Shown in pieces: positions 1 to 6,120 of a DNA stretch of 11,566 nucleotides. The stretch spans positions 1 through 11,566 of the forward strand of contig JAOZLM010000042.1 in the NCBI GenBank assembly GCA_029934815.1. The letters run 5' to 3'. The DNA comes from Desulfocapsa sp. GTDB lineage: Bacteria; Desulfobacterota; Desulfobulbia; Desulfobulbales; Desulfocapsaceae. Positions within the stretch are counted from its first letter, which is position 1, and each line of letters opens with the position of its first letter. Position numbers and translations under genes: made by a program. The notes under the pieces are model-generated. The model was not told where the DNA came from and ran no database searches. It worked only from the letters and a program-made list of their open reading frames with translations.

Positions 1-31
1 TTTTTATATGTGCTGGTTCTGCAATATCCAT
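1..31 (-). CDS. start of an unidentified leftward gene (partial)
   Basis: Reading left from the ATG at 31-29 gives an open frame, MDIAEPAHIK, that runs off the window edge. A second in-frame ATG at 52-50 would add seven residues (MKVNHKR). The case for a gene is the near-consensus promoter just upstream (63-90) and a purine-rich AAGAGG directly before the inner ATG. However, that motif abuts the ATG with no spacing, which is poor, and the outer ATG has no Shine-Dalgarno sequence and an almost absent leader. Ten codons are too few to name a family. The gene itself is an inference from the promoter and the divergent layout. Confidence 0.3.
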   Translation of the reverse strand, partial: MDIAEPAHIK

Positions 32-41
32 CCTCTTATGA

Positions 42-70
42 TTGACTTTCATTGTTGGGCTGACTATATT
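42..70 (+). promoter_or_regulatory. sigma70-type promoter for purA
   Basis: A TTGACT -35 hexamer (42-47) and a TATATT -10 hexamer (65-70) are separated by exactly 17 bp; each matches the consensus at five of six positions. The predicted start near base 77 gives a leader of about 88 nt before purA. That leader contains a possible hairpin (102-109 pairing with 126-133, two G-U pairs). The -10 overlaps the -10 of an opposing promoter. This is a call from sequence alone. Confidence 0.65.
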
Positions 71-90
71 GATGCGGTTCTTGATGTCAA
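63..90 (-). promoter_or_regulatory. sigma70-type promoter facing left, overlapping the purA promoter
   Basis: On the minus strand a perfect TTGACA -35 (90 to 85) and a TATAGT -10 (68 to 63) are 16 bp apart. Transcription would start near base 56 and run out of the left edge. The -10 shares bases 65-68 with the purA -10, so the two promoters should compete for polymerase. It probably serves the divergent gene whose first codons lie at 1-31. Confidence 0.55.
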
Positions 91-164
91 GGAAGAGAGG
101 TGCGCCCTGTGCTGTGATTTGTGGTCAGGGTGTTTAAATAGCAGGAGTGGAACAGGAGATATAA

Positions 165-1469
165 ATGTCCAGTGTAGTTGTTGTTGGAACTCAATGGGGA
201 GACGAAGGGAAGGGAAAGATTGTAGACCTTCTTACTAATTACGCAGATTGTGTCGTTCGTTTTCAGGGTGGAAATAATGCAGGACATACTCTGGTTGTCG
301 ACGGGAAAAAATTTGTCTTTCATATCATTCCTTCCGGAATTCTTTACGAAGAAAAGAAATGCTATATCGCCAATGGTGTTATTATTGATCCAGGTGTTTT
401 ACTGGGTGAAATTGCAGAACTACATGGAAAAGGCTTGCCGGTAACTCCGGAGCGTCTCATGATCAGCGAGAATGCCCATCTGATTATGCCCTACCATCAA
501 AGTATGGATCTTGCCAAAGAAGACTCTTTAGCCAAAGGCAAGAAAATTGGTACCACCGGTCGTGGAATCGGCCCCTGCTACATGGATAAAGTTGGTCGAG
601 TTGGAATTAAAGCCGGTGATTTACTCGACGACGCACTCTTTCGTGAGAAACTCCAGGCCAATATTGAAGAAAAAAACTTCATGCTGACTACTAAATATGA
701 TAGTGCGCCTGTATCCTTTGATACTATTTATGCAGATTTTCAAAAATATGCAGAAAAAATTATCCCTTTTATCGGTAATGTGTCAGTAGAACTTGATGTT
801 GCCAGAAAAGCTGATCAGAATATCCTTTTCGAAGGTGCTCAGGGTACACAGCTTGACATTGATCACGGCACCTATCCTTTTGTTACATCATCCAACACCA
901 TTGCAGGAAATGCCTGTAACGGCTCCGGATTCGGCCCTGCTCACATCGATTCTGTTATTGGAATTTTAAAAGCCTACACCACTCGTGTTGGTGAAGGACC
1001 TTTCCCGACGGAACTTTTTGATGCAACCGGTGAAGAATTACAGAAAATTGGTGGAGAGTTTGGCGCAACCACAGGCAGAACCCGCAGATGCGGCTGGCTT
1101 GACGGAGTTATTGCCACAGATGCAACCCGCTTAAATGGTCTTACTGGCCTTGCTATCACAAAACTTGATGTTTTGAGTGGGCAGTCCACCATTAAAATGG
1201 CTAACAGCTATGAGCTGGATGGAAAAACAATCCATGCCATGCCATCGAACATTAATCAGGCCGCAAAAGTAACGCCTGTTTATGAGGAGATGCCTGGATG
1301 GAGCGAAGATATTACCGGTGTTCGTGATTACGATGATCTGCCGGTGAACGCGAAAGATTACATTAAGCGCATAGAAGATTTTACCGGTGTTGAACCGGTG
1401 ATCGTGTCCGTTGGGCCTGATCGGGATGAGACCATGCTGCTTAAAAATCCCTTTGATAAGAAAGACTAA
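165..1469 (+). CDS. purA: adenylosuccinate synthetase
   Basis: PurA is the cytoplasmic enzyme that joins IMP and aspartate using GTP to make adenylosuccinate, the first committed step to AMP. The 434-residue length fits the family (E. coli 432). The P-loop-like GDEGKGK spans residues 12-18. D13 and H41 (in NNAGHT) match the two catalytic residues of the E. coli enzyme with the same numbering. TTGRGIGP, TTGRTRRCGWLD and the guanine-binding TKLD motif follow in the expected order. The start is set by AGGAG at 154-158, six bases before the ATG. It is the first gene of the rightward series, with its own promoter at 42-70. A 57-bp gap containing only a 5-bp hairpin (1475-1490) and no T-run separates it from rpoZ, so read-through is likely. 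PurA is a known target of (p)ppGpp inhibition in other bacteria. Confidence 0.98.
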   Translation: MSSVVVVGTQWGDEGKGKIVDLLTNYADCVVRFQGGNNAGHTLVVDGKKFVFHIIPSGILYEEKKCYIANGVIIDPGVLLGEIAELHGKGLPVTPERLMISENAHLIMPYHQSMDLAKEDSLAKGKKIGTTGRGIGPCYMDKVGRVGIKAGDLLDDALFREKLQANIEEKNFMLTTKYDSAPVSFDTIYADFQKYAEKIIPFIGNVSVELDVARKADQNILFEGAQGTQLDIDHGTYPFVTSSNTIAGNACNGSGFGPAHIDSVIGILKAYTTRVGEGPFPTELFDATGEELQKIGGEFGATTGRTRRCGWLDGVIATDATRLNGLTGLAITKLDVLSGQSTIKMANSYELDGKTIHAMPSNINQAAKVTPVYEEMPGWSEDITGVRDYDDLPVNAKDYIKRIEDFTGVEPVIVSVGPDRDETMLLKNPFDKKD

Positions 1470-1526
1470 TTATTCACAGCAACTACTGTGTTGGTGTGAA
1501 AATAATAAAAATATTGAGGTTTACGA

Positions 1527-1796
1527 ATGGCAAGAATTACTGTTGAAGATTGTCTGGAAACCGTTGGTGAAAACAAGCGTTTTGATCTTGTTCACCTGGC
1601 TATCGAGCGTATCAGACAGCATAGACACGGCGAGCCTTATCTGACAGAAGGCAAAAACAAAGAAGTGGTTATGACTCTTCGTGAAGTTGCTGCCGGTAAG
1701 GTGACATTTGATAATATTTATGATCTGCCAAATGCGGAAGATGAAGCAGCTGCAGAGCAGGAAGAAGAAAGCACCGAAGAAAAAGCAACAGCATAG
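1527..1796 (+). CDS. rpoZ: RNA polymerase omega subunit
   Basis: Omega is the small subunit that supports folding and assembly of beta-prime. In E. coli it forms (p)ppGpp binding site 1 together with beta-prime. The 89 residues are close to the usual ~90. The N-terminus MARITVEDCLE keeps the MAR motif associated with site 1 and the family's TVEDC signature. RFDLVHLAIERIRQ and the ALREV-like MTLREVAAGKV segment follow. The C-terminal tail (about residues 72-89) is strongly acidic and probably disordered. TGAGG at 1515-1519, seven bases before the ATG, supports the start. It sits between purA and dnaJ, 17 bp from dnaJ, probably in one transcript. In many bacteria rpoZ lies beside gmk or spoT instead, so this position is less common. 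Confidence 0.93.
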   Translation: MARITVEDCLETVGENKRFDLVHLAIERIRQHRHGEPYLTEGKNKEVVMTLREVAAGKVTFDNIYDLPNAEDEAAAEQEEESTEEKATA

Positions 1797-1813
1797 CTAA
1801 GAATAGATAAACA

Positions 1814-2935
1814 ATGCAAACATGTTATTACGAGGTCCTTTCTGTCACTAAATCGTCAGACGGCACCACTATAAAGAAGGCTTATCGCAAGCTGGCCATG
1901 AAATTTCATCCGGATCGAAACCCGGACGATAAAGAAGCTGAGGCGAAGTTTAAAGAATGCACTGAAGCTTATGAAGTTTTAAGTGATGAAAAGAAACGCC
2001 AGATTTATGATACCTACGGCCACGAAGGGCTGAAGAACAGCGGGTATCAGGGGCCGAGTAACGCTGAGGACATGTTCTCAGGTCTTGGTGATCTCTTTGG
2101 TGATCTTTTTGGTGGTGGACGAAGCAGGCAGCGCCGTGGCGGACCACAGCCAGGGAATGATCTGCGATATGATATAGAGATTGATTTTATGGAAGCCGTA
2201 CATGGCATTTCCAAAGAAGTTGAAATCGATCGACGGGATACCTGCTGGACATGTGAAGGCTCAGGTTGTCGTCCCGGACATAAACGTGAAACCTGCCCAA
2301 GCTGTCATGGTCGTGGTCAGGTTATTCGCTCGCAGGGCTTTTTTCAGGTATCATCCACCTGTCCTCAGTGTCATGGAGAGGGCGAGATTGTAACCGATCC
2401 CTGTAATGACTGTAATGGTACTGGTCTTGTTGAAAAACGAAAGAAAGTCTCTTTGAAAATTCCGGCCGGTGTTGATACCGGTGCTCAGATGCGTTTACGT
2501 GGTCAGGGTGAGGGGGGTCGTCGAGGCGGTCAGTCTGGAGATTTGTACGTGGTGATTCACGTACAGGAACACGAATTTTTCAAACGGGACAGGCAGACAA
2601 TTTATTGTGAATTTCCTGTATCCATGGTTCAGGCAGCCCTTGGTTGTAAAACAGATGTTCCTACAATTCATGGAAAGAAAAAACTGTCCATACCAGCCGG
2701 AAGTCAATCCGGTGCAAGGTTTACCTTAAAGAAAGAGGGTATACCAAGTCTGCGTGGCGGAGCAAATGGCGATATGATCGTCCAGCTACAAGTAAAAACA
2801 CCAACAAATTTATGCGCTGAACAGAAAAAAATGCTGGAAAACTTCGATAAATTGTGCGAAGAACATGGACAGAATAAAGAACAGGAAGGCTTTTTTACGA
2901 AGCTGTTTCACGAAGTAGTAGGAAAAAAAGAATGA
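1814..2935 (+). CDS. dnaJ: co-chaperone DnaJ (Hsp40, type I)
   Basis: DnaJ delivers unfolded clients to DnaK and stimulates its ATPase. The 373 residues carry the full type I layout. The J domain spans about residues 4-70 with the HPD motif at 32-34. A Gly/Phe-rich stretch with repeated GDLFG units lies at about 86-112. Four zinc-binding CxxCxGxG repeats begin at C144, C161, C183 and C197. Two substrate-binding beta domains follow, then a C-terminal region ending around 373. CEGSG, CHGRG, CHGEG and CNGTG are all intact, so both zinc sites should form. The start has only a weak upstream ribosome site, so translation may depend partly on rpoZ, 17 bp upstream. No dnaK or grpE is next to it in this window. 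Just downstream lies a 108-bp palindromic repeat. Confidence 0.96.
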   Translation: MQTCYYEVLSVTKSSDGTTIKKAYRKLAMKFHPDRNPDDKEAEAKFKECTEAYEVLSDEKKRQIYDTYGHEGLKNSGYQGPSNAEDMFSGLGDLFGDLFGGGRSRQRRGGPQPGNDLRYDIEIDFMEAVHGISKEVEIDRRDTCWTCEGSGCRPGHKRETCPSCHGRGQVIRSQGFFQVSSTCPQCHGEGEIVTDPCNDCNGTGLVEKRKKVSLKIPAGVDTGAQMRLRGQGEGGRRGGQSGDLYVVIHVQEHEFFKRDRQTIYCEFPVSMVQAALGCKTDVPTIHGKKKLSIPAGSQSGARFTLKKEGIPSLRGGANGDMIVQLQVKTPTNLCAEQKKMLENFDKLCEEHGQNKEQEGFFTKLFHEVVGKKE

Positions 2936-2942
2936 TGGCGTT

Positions 2943-3050
2943 GTAAAAACTCTTCATCTTCTTCGTCGCTACAAGTTTGCTGTCGTTACGACGTACTTAA
3001 GTACGCCTCACTCCATCAAACTTGTGTTCCTCGAATATGAAGCTTTTTAC
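2943..3050. repeat. long imperfect palindromic intergenic repeat (~108 bp)
   Basis: Three nested pairs of inverted arms fill the dnaJ-moaC gap. The outer pair is GTAAAAACTCTTCAT (2943-2957) with ATGAAGCTTTTTAC (3037-3050). The middle pair is ACAAGTTTG (2971-2979) with CAAACTTGT (3017-3025), a perfect match. The core is the 12-bp palindrome GTACTTAAGTAC (2993-3004), next to a small GTCGT/ACGAC dyad (2982-2992). As RNA it would fold into a long interrupted hairpin, which could attenuate transcription or protect mRNA. The layered form resembles dispersed palindromic repeats seen in Desulfobacterota intergenic regions, but only one copy lies in this window, so its dispersed nature is inferred. 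Confidence 0.7.
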
Positions 3051-3083
3051 TTAACCATCCAAAACTTTACTTTTTATGGTTTA

Positions 3084-3572
3084 ATGACAGAAGAAAAAGA
3101 CTTTACCCATTTTGATGCAGACGGCAACGCAGTGATGGTTGATGTGAGCAAGAAAAATGAAACAGAGCGTGTGGCGACAGCAACAGGCAAAATTACTCTT
3201 TCTGATGCTGCATATAAACTGGTAAAAAGCGGTTCGATGTCCAAAGGTGATGTGTTAGGTGTCGCAAGAGTTGCAGGAATTATGGCAGCCAAAAAAGTTG
3301 ATGGCCTGATTCCTCTTTGTCATCCTTTGGCCATTACCAAAATCAACATTGATTTTGAGTATCTGGATGCAACAAACCAGATACAGATTGAAGCAGTCGT
3401 TGGCATGTGTGGAAAAACAGGTGTTGAGATGGAGGCATTAACAGCCGTTTCCATTACCGCACTGACCATTTATGATATGTGTAAGGCCGTTGATAAGTCC
3501 ATGACTATCAGCGATATTAGTTTGAAAAAGAAAACGGGCGGAAAGAGCGGAACCTATATTCGACCTGAATAG
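3084..3572 (+). CDS. moaC: cyclic pyranopterin monophosphate synthase MoaC
   Basis: MoaC converts 3',8-cyclo-7,8-dihydro-GTP, made by MoaA, to cPMP in molybdenum/tungsten cofactor synthesis. The ATG at 3084 gives 162 residues, the usual length, and an N-terminus (THFDADGNAVMVDVS) that aligns with the family. An in-frame ATG at 3024 would add 20 residues encoded within or just after the palindromic repeat, so I rejected it. Catalytic residues are offset by +3 from E. coli: K54, H80 (in LCHPL), E115 and E117 (in GVEMEAL), D131 and K134 (in YDMCKAV). The C-terminal TGGKSG is intact. No clear Shine-Dalgarno sequence precedes the start. No other mo-cofactor gene is in the window. Anaerobes of this kind use the cofactor for enzymes such as formate dehydrogenases. 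Confidence 0.95.
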   Translation: MTEEKDFTHFDADGNAVMVDVSKKNETERVATATGKITLSDAAYKLVKSGSMSKGDVLGVARVAGIMAAKKVDGLIPLCHPLAITKINIDFEYLDATNQIQIEAVVGMCGKTGVEMEALTAVSITALTIYDMCKAVDKSMTISDISLKKKTGGKSGTYIRPE

Positions 3573-3615
3573 TTCATTCTCCGTGTCGTTGTCGTTATAC
3601 AGATGAGGCGTTTTA

Positions 3616-3978
3616 ATGGAACAGGAAGTACTCGATAAATTTACTAAACTGCTGGAAGAAAAGCGTGATAATATTCTGCGGGAAGCTGAACGTACCCTGA
3701 CAGAGCTGGAAGAGCAGGGTGGCAATATCCCAGATCCAAACGACCGTGCCAGTGCTGAATCAGGACGTAATTTTGAGCTTCGCATCAGACAACGTGAACA
3801 GAAACTCCTTTCCAAAATTGATGGTGCTTTGCTGCGAATTGCAGAAGATGAGTTTGGTGAGTGTGAGGCATGTGGTGAACTGATCGGTATGAAACGTCTG
3901 GAAGCAAGACCCGTGACTGGTCTTTGTATCGAGTGTAAAACTGCCCAGGAATCAAAGGAAAAATCCCAGGGGAAATAA
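3616..3978 (+). CDS. dksA: DksA/TraR-family RNA polymerase regulator
   Basis: DksA inserts a coiled coil into the RNA polymerase secondary channel and, with (p)ppGpp, retunes promoters during starvation. The protein has 120 residues, shorter than E. coli DksA (151) because the N-terminal segment is reduced. The coiled-coil tip motif DPNDRA gives D40, D43 and A45, matching E. coli D71, D74 and A76. The four-Cys zinc finger uses C83, C86, C104 and C107. Residues equivalent to E. coli R91, L95, K98, R129 and K139, linked to ppGpp site 2, are R60, L64, K67, R98 and K108, all conserved. TGAGG at 3604-3608, seven bases before the ATG, fixes the start. The next gene begins 5 bp after the stop, so the two are probably translated from one mRNA. 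Confidence 0.93.
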   Translation: MEQEVLDKFTKLLEEKRDNILREAERTLTELEEQGGNIPDPNDRASAESGRNFELRIRQREQKLLSKIDGALLRIAEDEFGECEACGELIGMKRLEARPVTGLCIECKTAQESKEKSQGK

Positions 3979-3983
3979 CCTAA

Positions 3984-4991
3984 ATGCCGGAATTAAGAAA
4001 AGATCCTGTTCTTGGCCGATGGATCATCATTGCTCAGGAAAGGGGCAAACGACCCACCGATTTTGTAATTGATAAAACTCCAACTAGTGGTGGATTTTGT
4101 CCACTTTGTCCCGGCAACGAGAATACCACTCCCCATGAAGTTCTTGTCTATGGAAGAGAAGGGGATAGCCCTGATTCACCCGGCTGGAAGGTTCGGGTAG
4201 TTCCCAATAAATATCCGGCGCTGGTCATCGAAGGTGATATTAACCGTGAAGGTGAGGGACTGTATGATAAGATGAATGGTATTGGGGCACATGAAGTTTT
4301 TGTGGAAAGTCCCAACCATGATGACGCATTTTCTGAGTTACCTGTCGAGCACATGGTATTGGTCTTGCAGGCTTTTCAGCATCGTATTCGTGATCTTGAA
4401 TGTGATGATCGTTTCCGATATGTGCTAATTTTTAAAAATTTTGGAAAGGCAGCAGGTGCTTCCCTTGAGCATTCTCATTCTCAGCTTGTTGCATTACCGA
4501 TACTTCCCCGTAAAATAGAATCAGAACTTACCGGTGCACTGACCTACTATAAGTATAAAGAGCGCTGTATCTTCTGTGATATAATTCATCAGGAACTTAA
4601 GCAGGATGTACGGGTGGTATGTAAAAATGAGCATTTCATTACCATCACCCCATTCGCACCAAGAACTCCTTTTGAAATGTGGATTTTGCCCATCAAACAT
4701 TCCTCTGCATATCATGAACAGAGTTACGATGAGCTGATTGCTCTCTCGGAGATTTTTTCTGAGAGCTTGTGTCGTCTTGATGCCTGCATTCCAAATGTTC
4801 CTTATAATTTTGTACTGCATACCCAACCGCTTAGAAGTGAGAAATTGCCCCATTATCACTGGCATTTTGAAATTGTACCAAAGCTTACATCCATTGCTGG
4901 GTTTGAGTGGGGATCTGGTTTTTATATCAACCCCATGCCACCTGAAGAAGCCGCCAAGTATCTGCGTGAATCTCTCGAACGAATTGCTTAA
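3984..4991 (+). CDS. galT: GalT-family hexose-1-phosphate nucleotidylyltransferase
   Basis: This belongs to the GalT branch of the HIT superfamily, whose members transfer a nucleotidyl group to a sugar phosphate through a nucleotidyl-histidine intermediate. The 335 residues include CPLC zinc ligands (C39, C42), NKYPAL (75-80) and the active-site segment HSHSQ (H163, H165, Q167). By alignment with E. coli GalT (H164-P-H166-G-Q168), H165 is the nucleophile. The second half has another CxxC (C195, C198) and the HYHWHFEIVP motif at 290-299. The ribosome site AGGGGAA (3968-3974) lies inside the dksA tail. HSHSQ in place of HPHGQ is a divergent subtype; relatives include archaeal/thermophile GalT and, from memory, a plant ADP-glucose phosphorylase. 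With no galK, galE or galM nearby, galactose use is uncertain and glycogen or nucleotide-sugar metabolism is an alternative. Confidence 0.85.
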   Translation: MPELRKDPVLGRWIIIAQERGKRPTDFVIDKTPTSGGFCPLCPGNENTTPHEVLVYGREGDSPDSPGWKVRVVPNKYPALVIEGDINREGEGLYDKMNGIGAHEVFVESPNHDDAFSELPVEHMVLVLQAFQHRIRDLECDDRFRYVLIFKNFGKAAGASLEHSHSQLVALPILPRKIESELTGALTYYKYKERCIFCDIIHQELKQDVRVVCKNEHFITITPFAPRTPFEMWILPIKHSSAYHEQSYDELIALSEIFSESLCRLDACIPNVPYNFVLHTQPLRSEKLPHYHWHFEIVPKLTSIAGFEWGSGFYINPMPPEEAAKYLRESLERIA

Positions 4992-5002
4992 GGAGAATCC
5001 CC

Positions 5003-5353
5003 ATGAAAAAAATCCTGCTTGTTGATGATGAAGATGGTATCCAAATGCTCTATCGTGAGGAGCTACAGGATTCCGGTTACGAAGTTATTTCCGCTTATAC
5101 AGGCGAGGAAGGGCTTGAAAAGGTGAAAAGTGAAGCACCGGATCTGGTCATCCTTGATATTCAGATGCCTGGCATGAATGGTATTGAAACACTTCGTCAA
5201 ATGAAGATGGATAATCCAGAGCTGCCAATTATTTTAAGTTCTGCATATACCGAATATAAACAGGATCTGGGTGCCTGGGCGTCAGATGCTTATGTGGTTA
5301 AATCCTCCAATATCAATGATCTTAAAGAAGCTGTTAAAAAGCACCTTCCTTAA
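5003..5353 (+). CDS. stand-alone response-regulator receiver (CheY-like)
   Basis: This is a single REC domain of 116 residues with no output domain, so it probably acts by protein-protein contact or as a phosphorelay step. The acidic pair D8/D9, the phosphoacceptor D52 (in LVILDIQMPGMNG), the switch residue S80 followed by A81, and the invariant K100 are present. K100 is followed by Ser rather than the common Pro. A strong AAGGAG ribosome site lies six bases or so before the ATG, 11 bp after the preceding stop, so it is likely co-transcribed with the GalT-family gene. No histidine kinase is in the window, so its partner is unknown. The 116-residue length and complete beta/alpha pattern argue against a truncated two-domain regulator. 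Confidence 0.9.
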   Translation: MKKILLVDDEDGIQMLYREELQDSGYEVISAYTGEEGLEKVKSEAPDLVILDIQMPGMNGIETLRQMKMDNPELPIILSSAYTEYKQDLGAWASDAYVVKSSNINDLKEAVKKHLP

Positions 5354-5374
5354 GGCAATTGCCGCACCTCTCCC

Positions 5375-6103
5375 ATGAAAGATATTCAAAATCAGGAGGA
5401 TCATCGCCGGATTAATATCAAGAAGGTTGGGGTGAAAACCATTTCTTATCCCATCACGGTTCTCGATAAAGCACATTCCCGTCAGGATACCGTAGCGTCA
5501 GTAAATATGTATGTGAATCTGCCCCATCATTTTAAGGGCACACATATGAGTCGTTTTGTGGAGATCCTGAACCGTTATCATGGTGCCATCGATATTGGTA
5601 AATTCCACAATATCCTTGAGGAAATGAAAGAAAAACTTGAGGCGCAAGCTGCTCATATTGAGATGTCGTTTGCCTATTTTCTTTCAGACCCCAAGAATAC
5701 TGAAGGGTTGAAATCACGACGGTATGAGTGCTGTATGCACGGTTCTCTTGAAGAAGAGAATGATCTTGAGCTTCGGGTTATTGTTCCTGTATCTATTCCT
5801 GTTGAACAGCCCAAAAAAGAAGGATTACCACGCTCTTTTGGACATTGGGGCCATGCAGTTACTGCTGTTAGATTCAGAAACTTTATCTGGATCGAAGATT
5901 TAATAACCCTTGTGGAAACAGCCATTGACGCAGCGCAAAATATGGCATCCATGCCCGGTGAAAAGAGTATGTCTGTTGAATCGCTTAGTCAGCAGATTGC
6001 CAAAAGTCTTGAAAATGAAGAGGCTATAAAATCATTTTCTTTAAAAGTTGAAAATCTGGCAGAAGGGTATTCTACTTTTGCTGCTATTGAATCCCTGTCG
6101 TAA
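5375..6103 (+). CDS. FolE2-family protein lacking canonical zinc ligands
   Basis: The N-terminal half is typical of GTP cyclohydrolase IB (FolE2): VGVKTISYPITVLD (18-31), TVASVNMYVNLPHHFKGTHMSRF (39-61) and later the RFRNFIWIEDL signature (166-176). True FolE2 hydrolyses GTP to dihydroneopterin triphosphate for folate or queuosine synthesis, using a metal held by Cys, His and Glu. Here the region that normally reads CPCSKEIS..GAH is VEQPKKEGLPRSF (143-155) without gaps, so the Cys aligns to V143 and the His to F155. The C-terminal SIHNHSA motif is replaced by EGYSTFA, losing its histidines. The Glu may survive as E196. H157 and H160 (GHWGH) are nearby but out of register. At 242 residues it is slightly shorter than usual (~255-270). 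It lies 21 bp after the receiver gene and 17 bp before glyS. It is probably a non-canonical paralogue; its function is unknown. Confidence 0.8.
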   Translation: MKDIQNQEDHRRINIKKVGVKTISYPITVLDKAHSRQDTVASVNMYVNLPHHFKGTHMSRFVEILNRYHGAIDIGKFHNILEEMKEKLEAQAAHIEMSFAYFLSDPKNTEGLKSRRYECCMHGSLEEENDLELRVIVPVSIPVEQPKKEGLPRSFGHWGHAVTAVRFRNFIWIEDLITLVETAIDAAQNMASMPGEKSMSVESLSQQIAKSLENEEAIKSFSLKVENLAEGYSTFAAIESLS

Positions 6104-6120
6104 AAAAACAAAATACTATT

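Noticed and set aside
8..238. 76-residue plus-strand ORF overlapping the purA start
   Set aside because: It runs through the promoter region and 74 bp into purA in another frame, has no ribosome site, and its Cys/Trp-rich product resembles no family.
1475..1490. CACAG/CTGTG hairpin between purA and rpoZ as a terminator
   Set aside because: The stem is only 5 bp and is not followed by a T-run.
3024..3083. 20-residue N-terminal extension of MoaC from the ATG at 3024
   Set aside because: It is encoded by the palindromic repeat and following spacer, and the family aligns from the ATG at 3084, giving the usual length.
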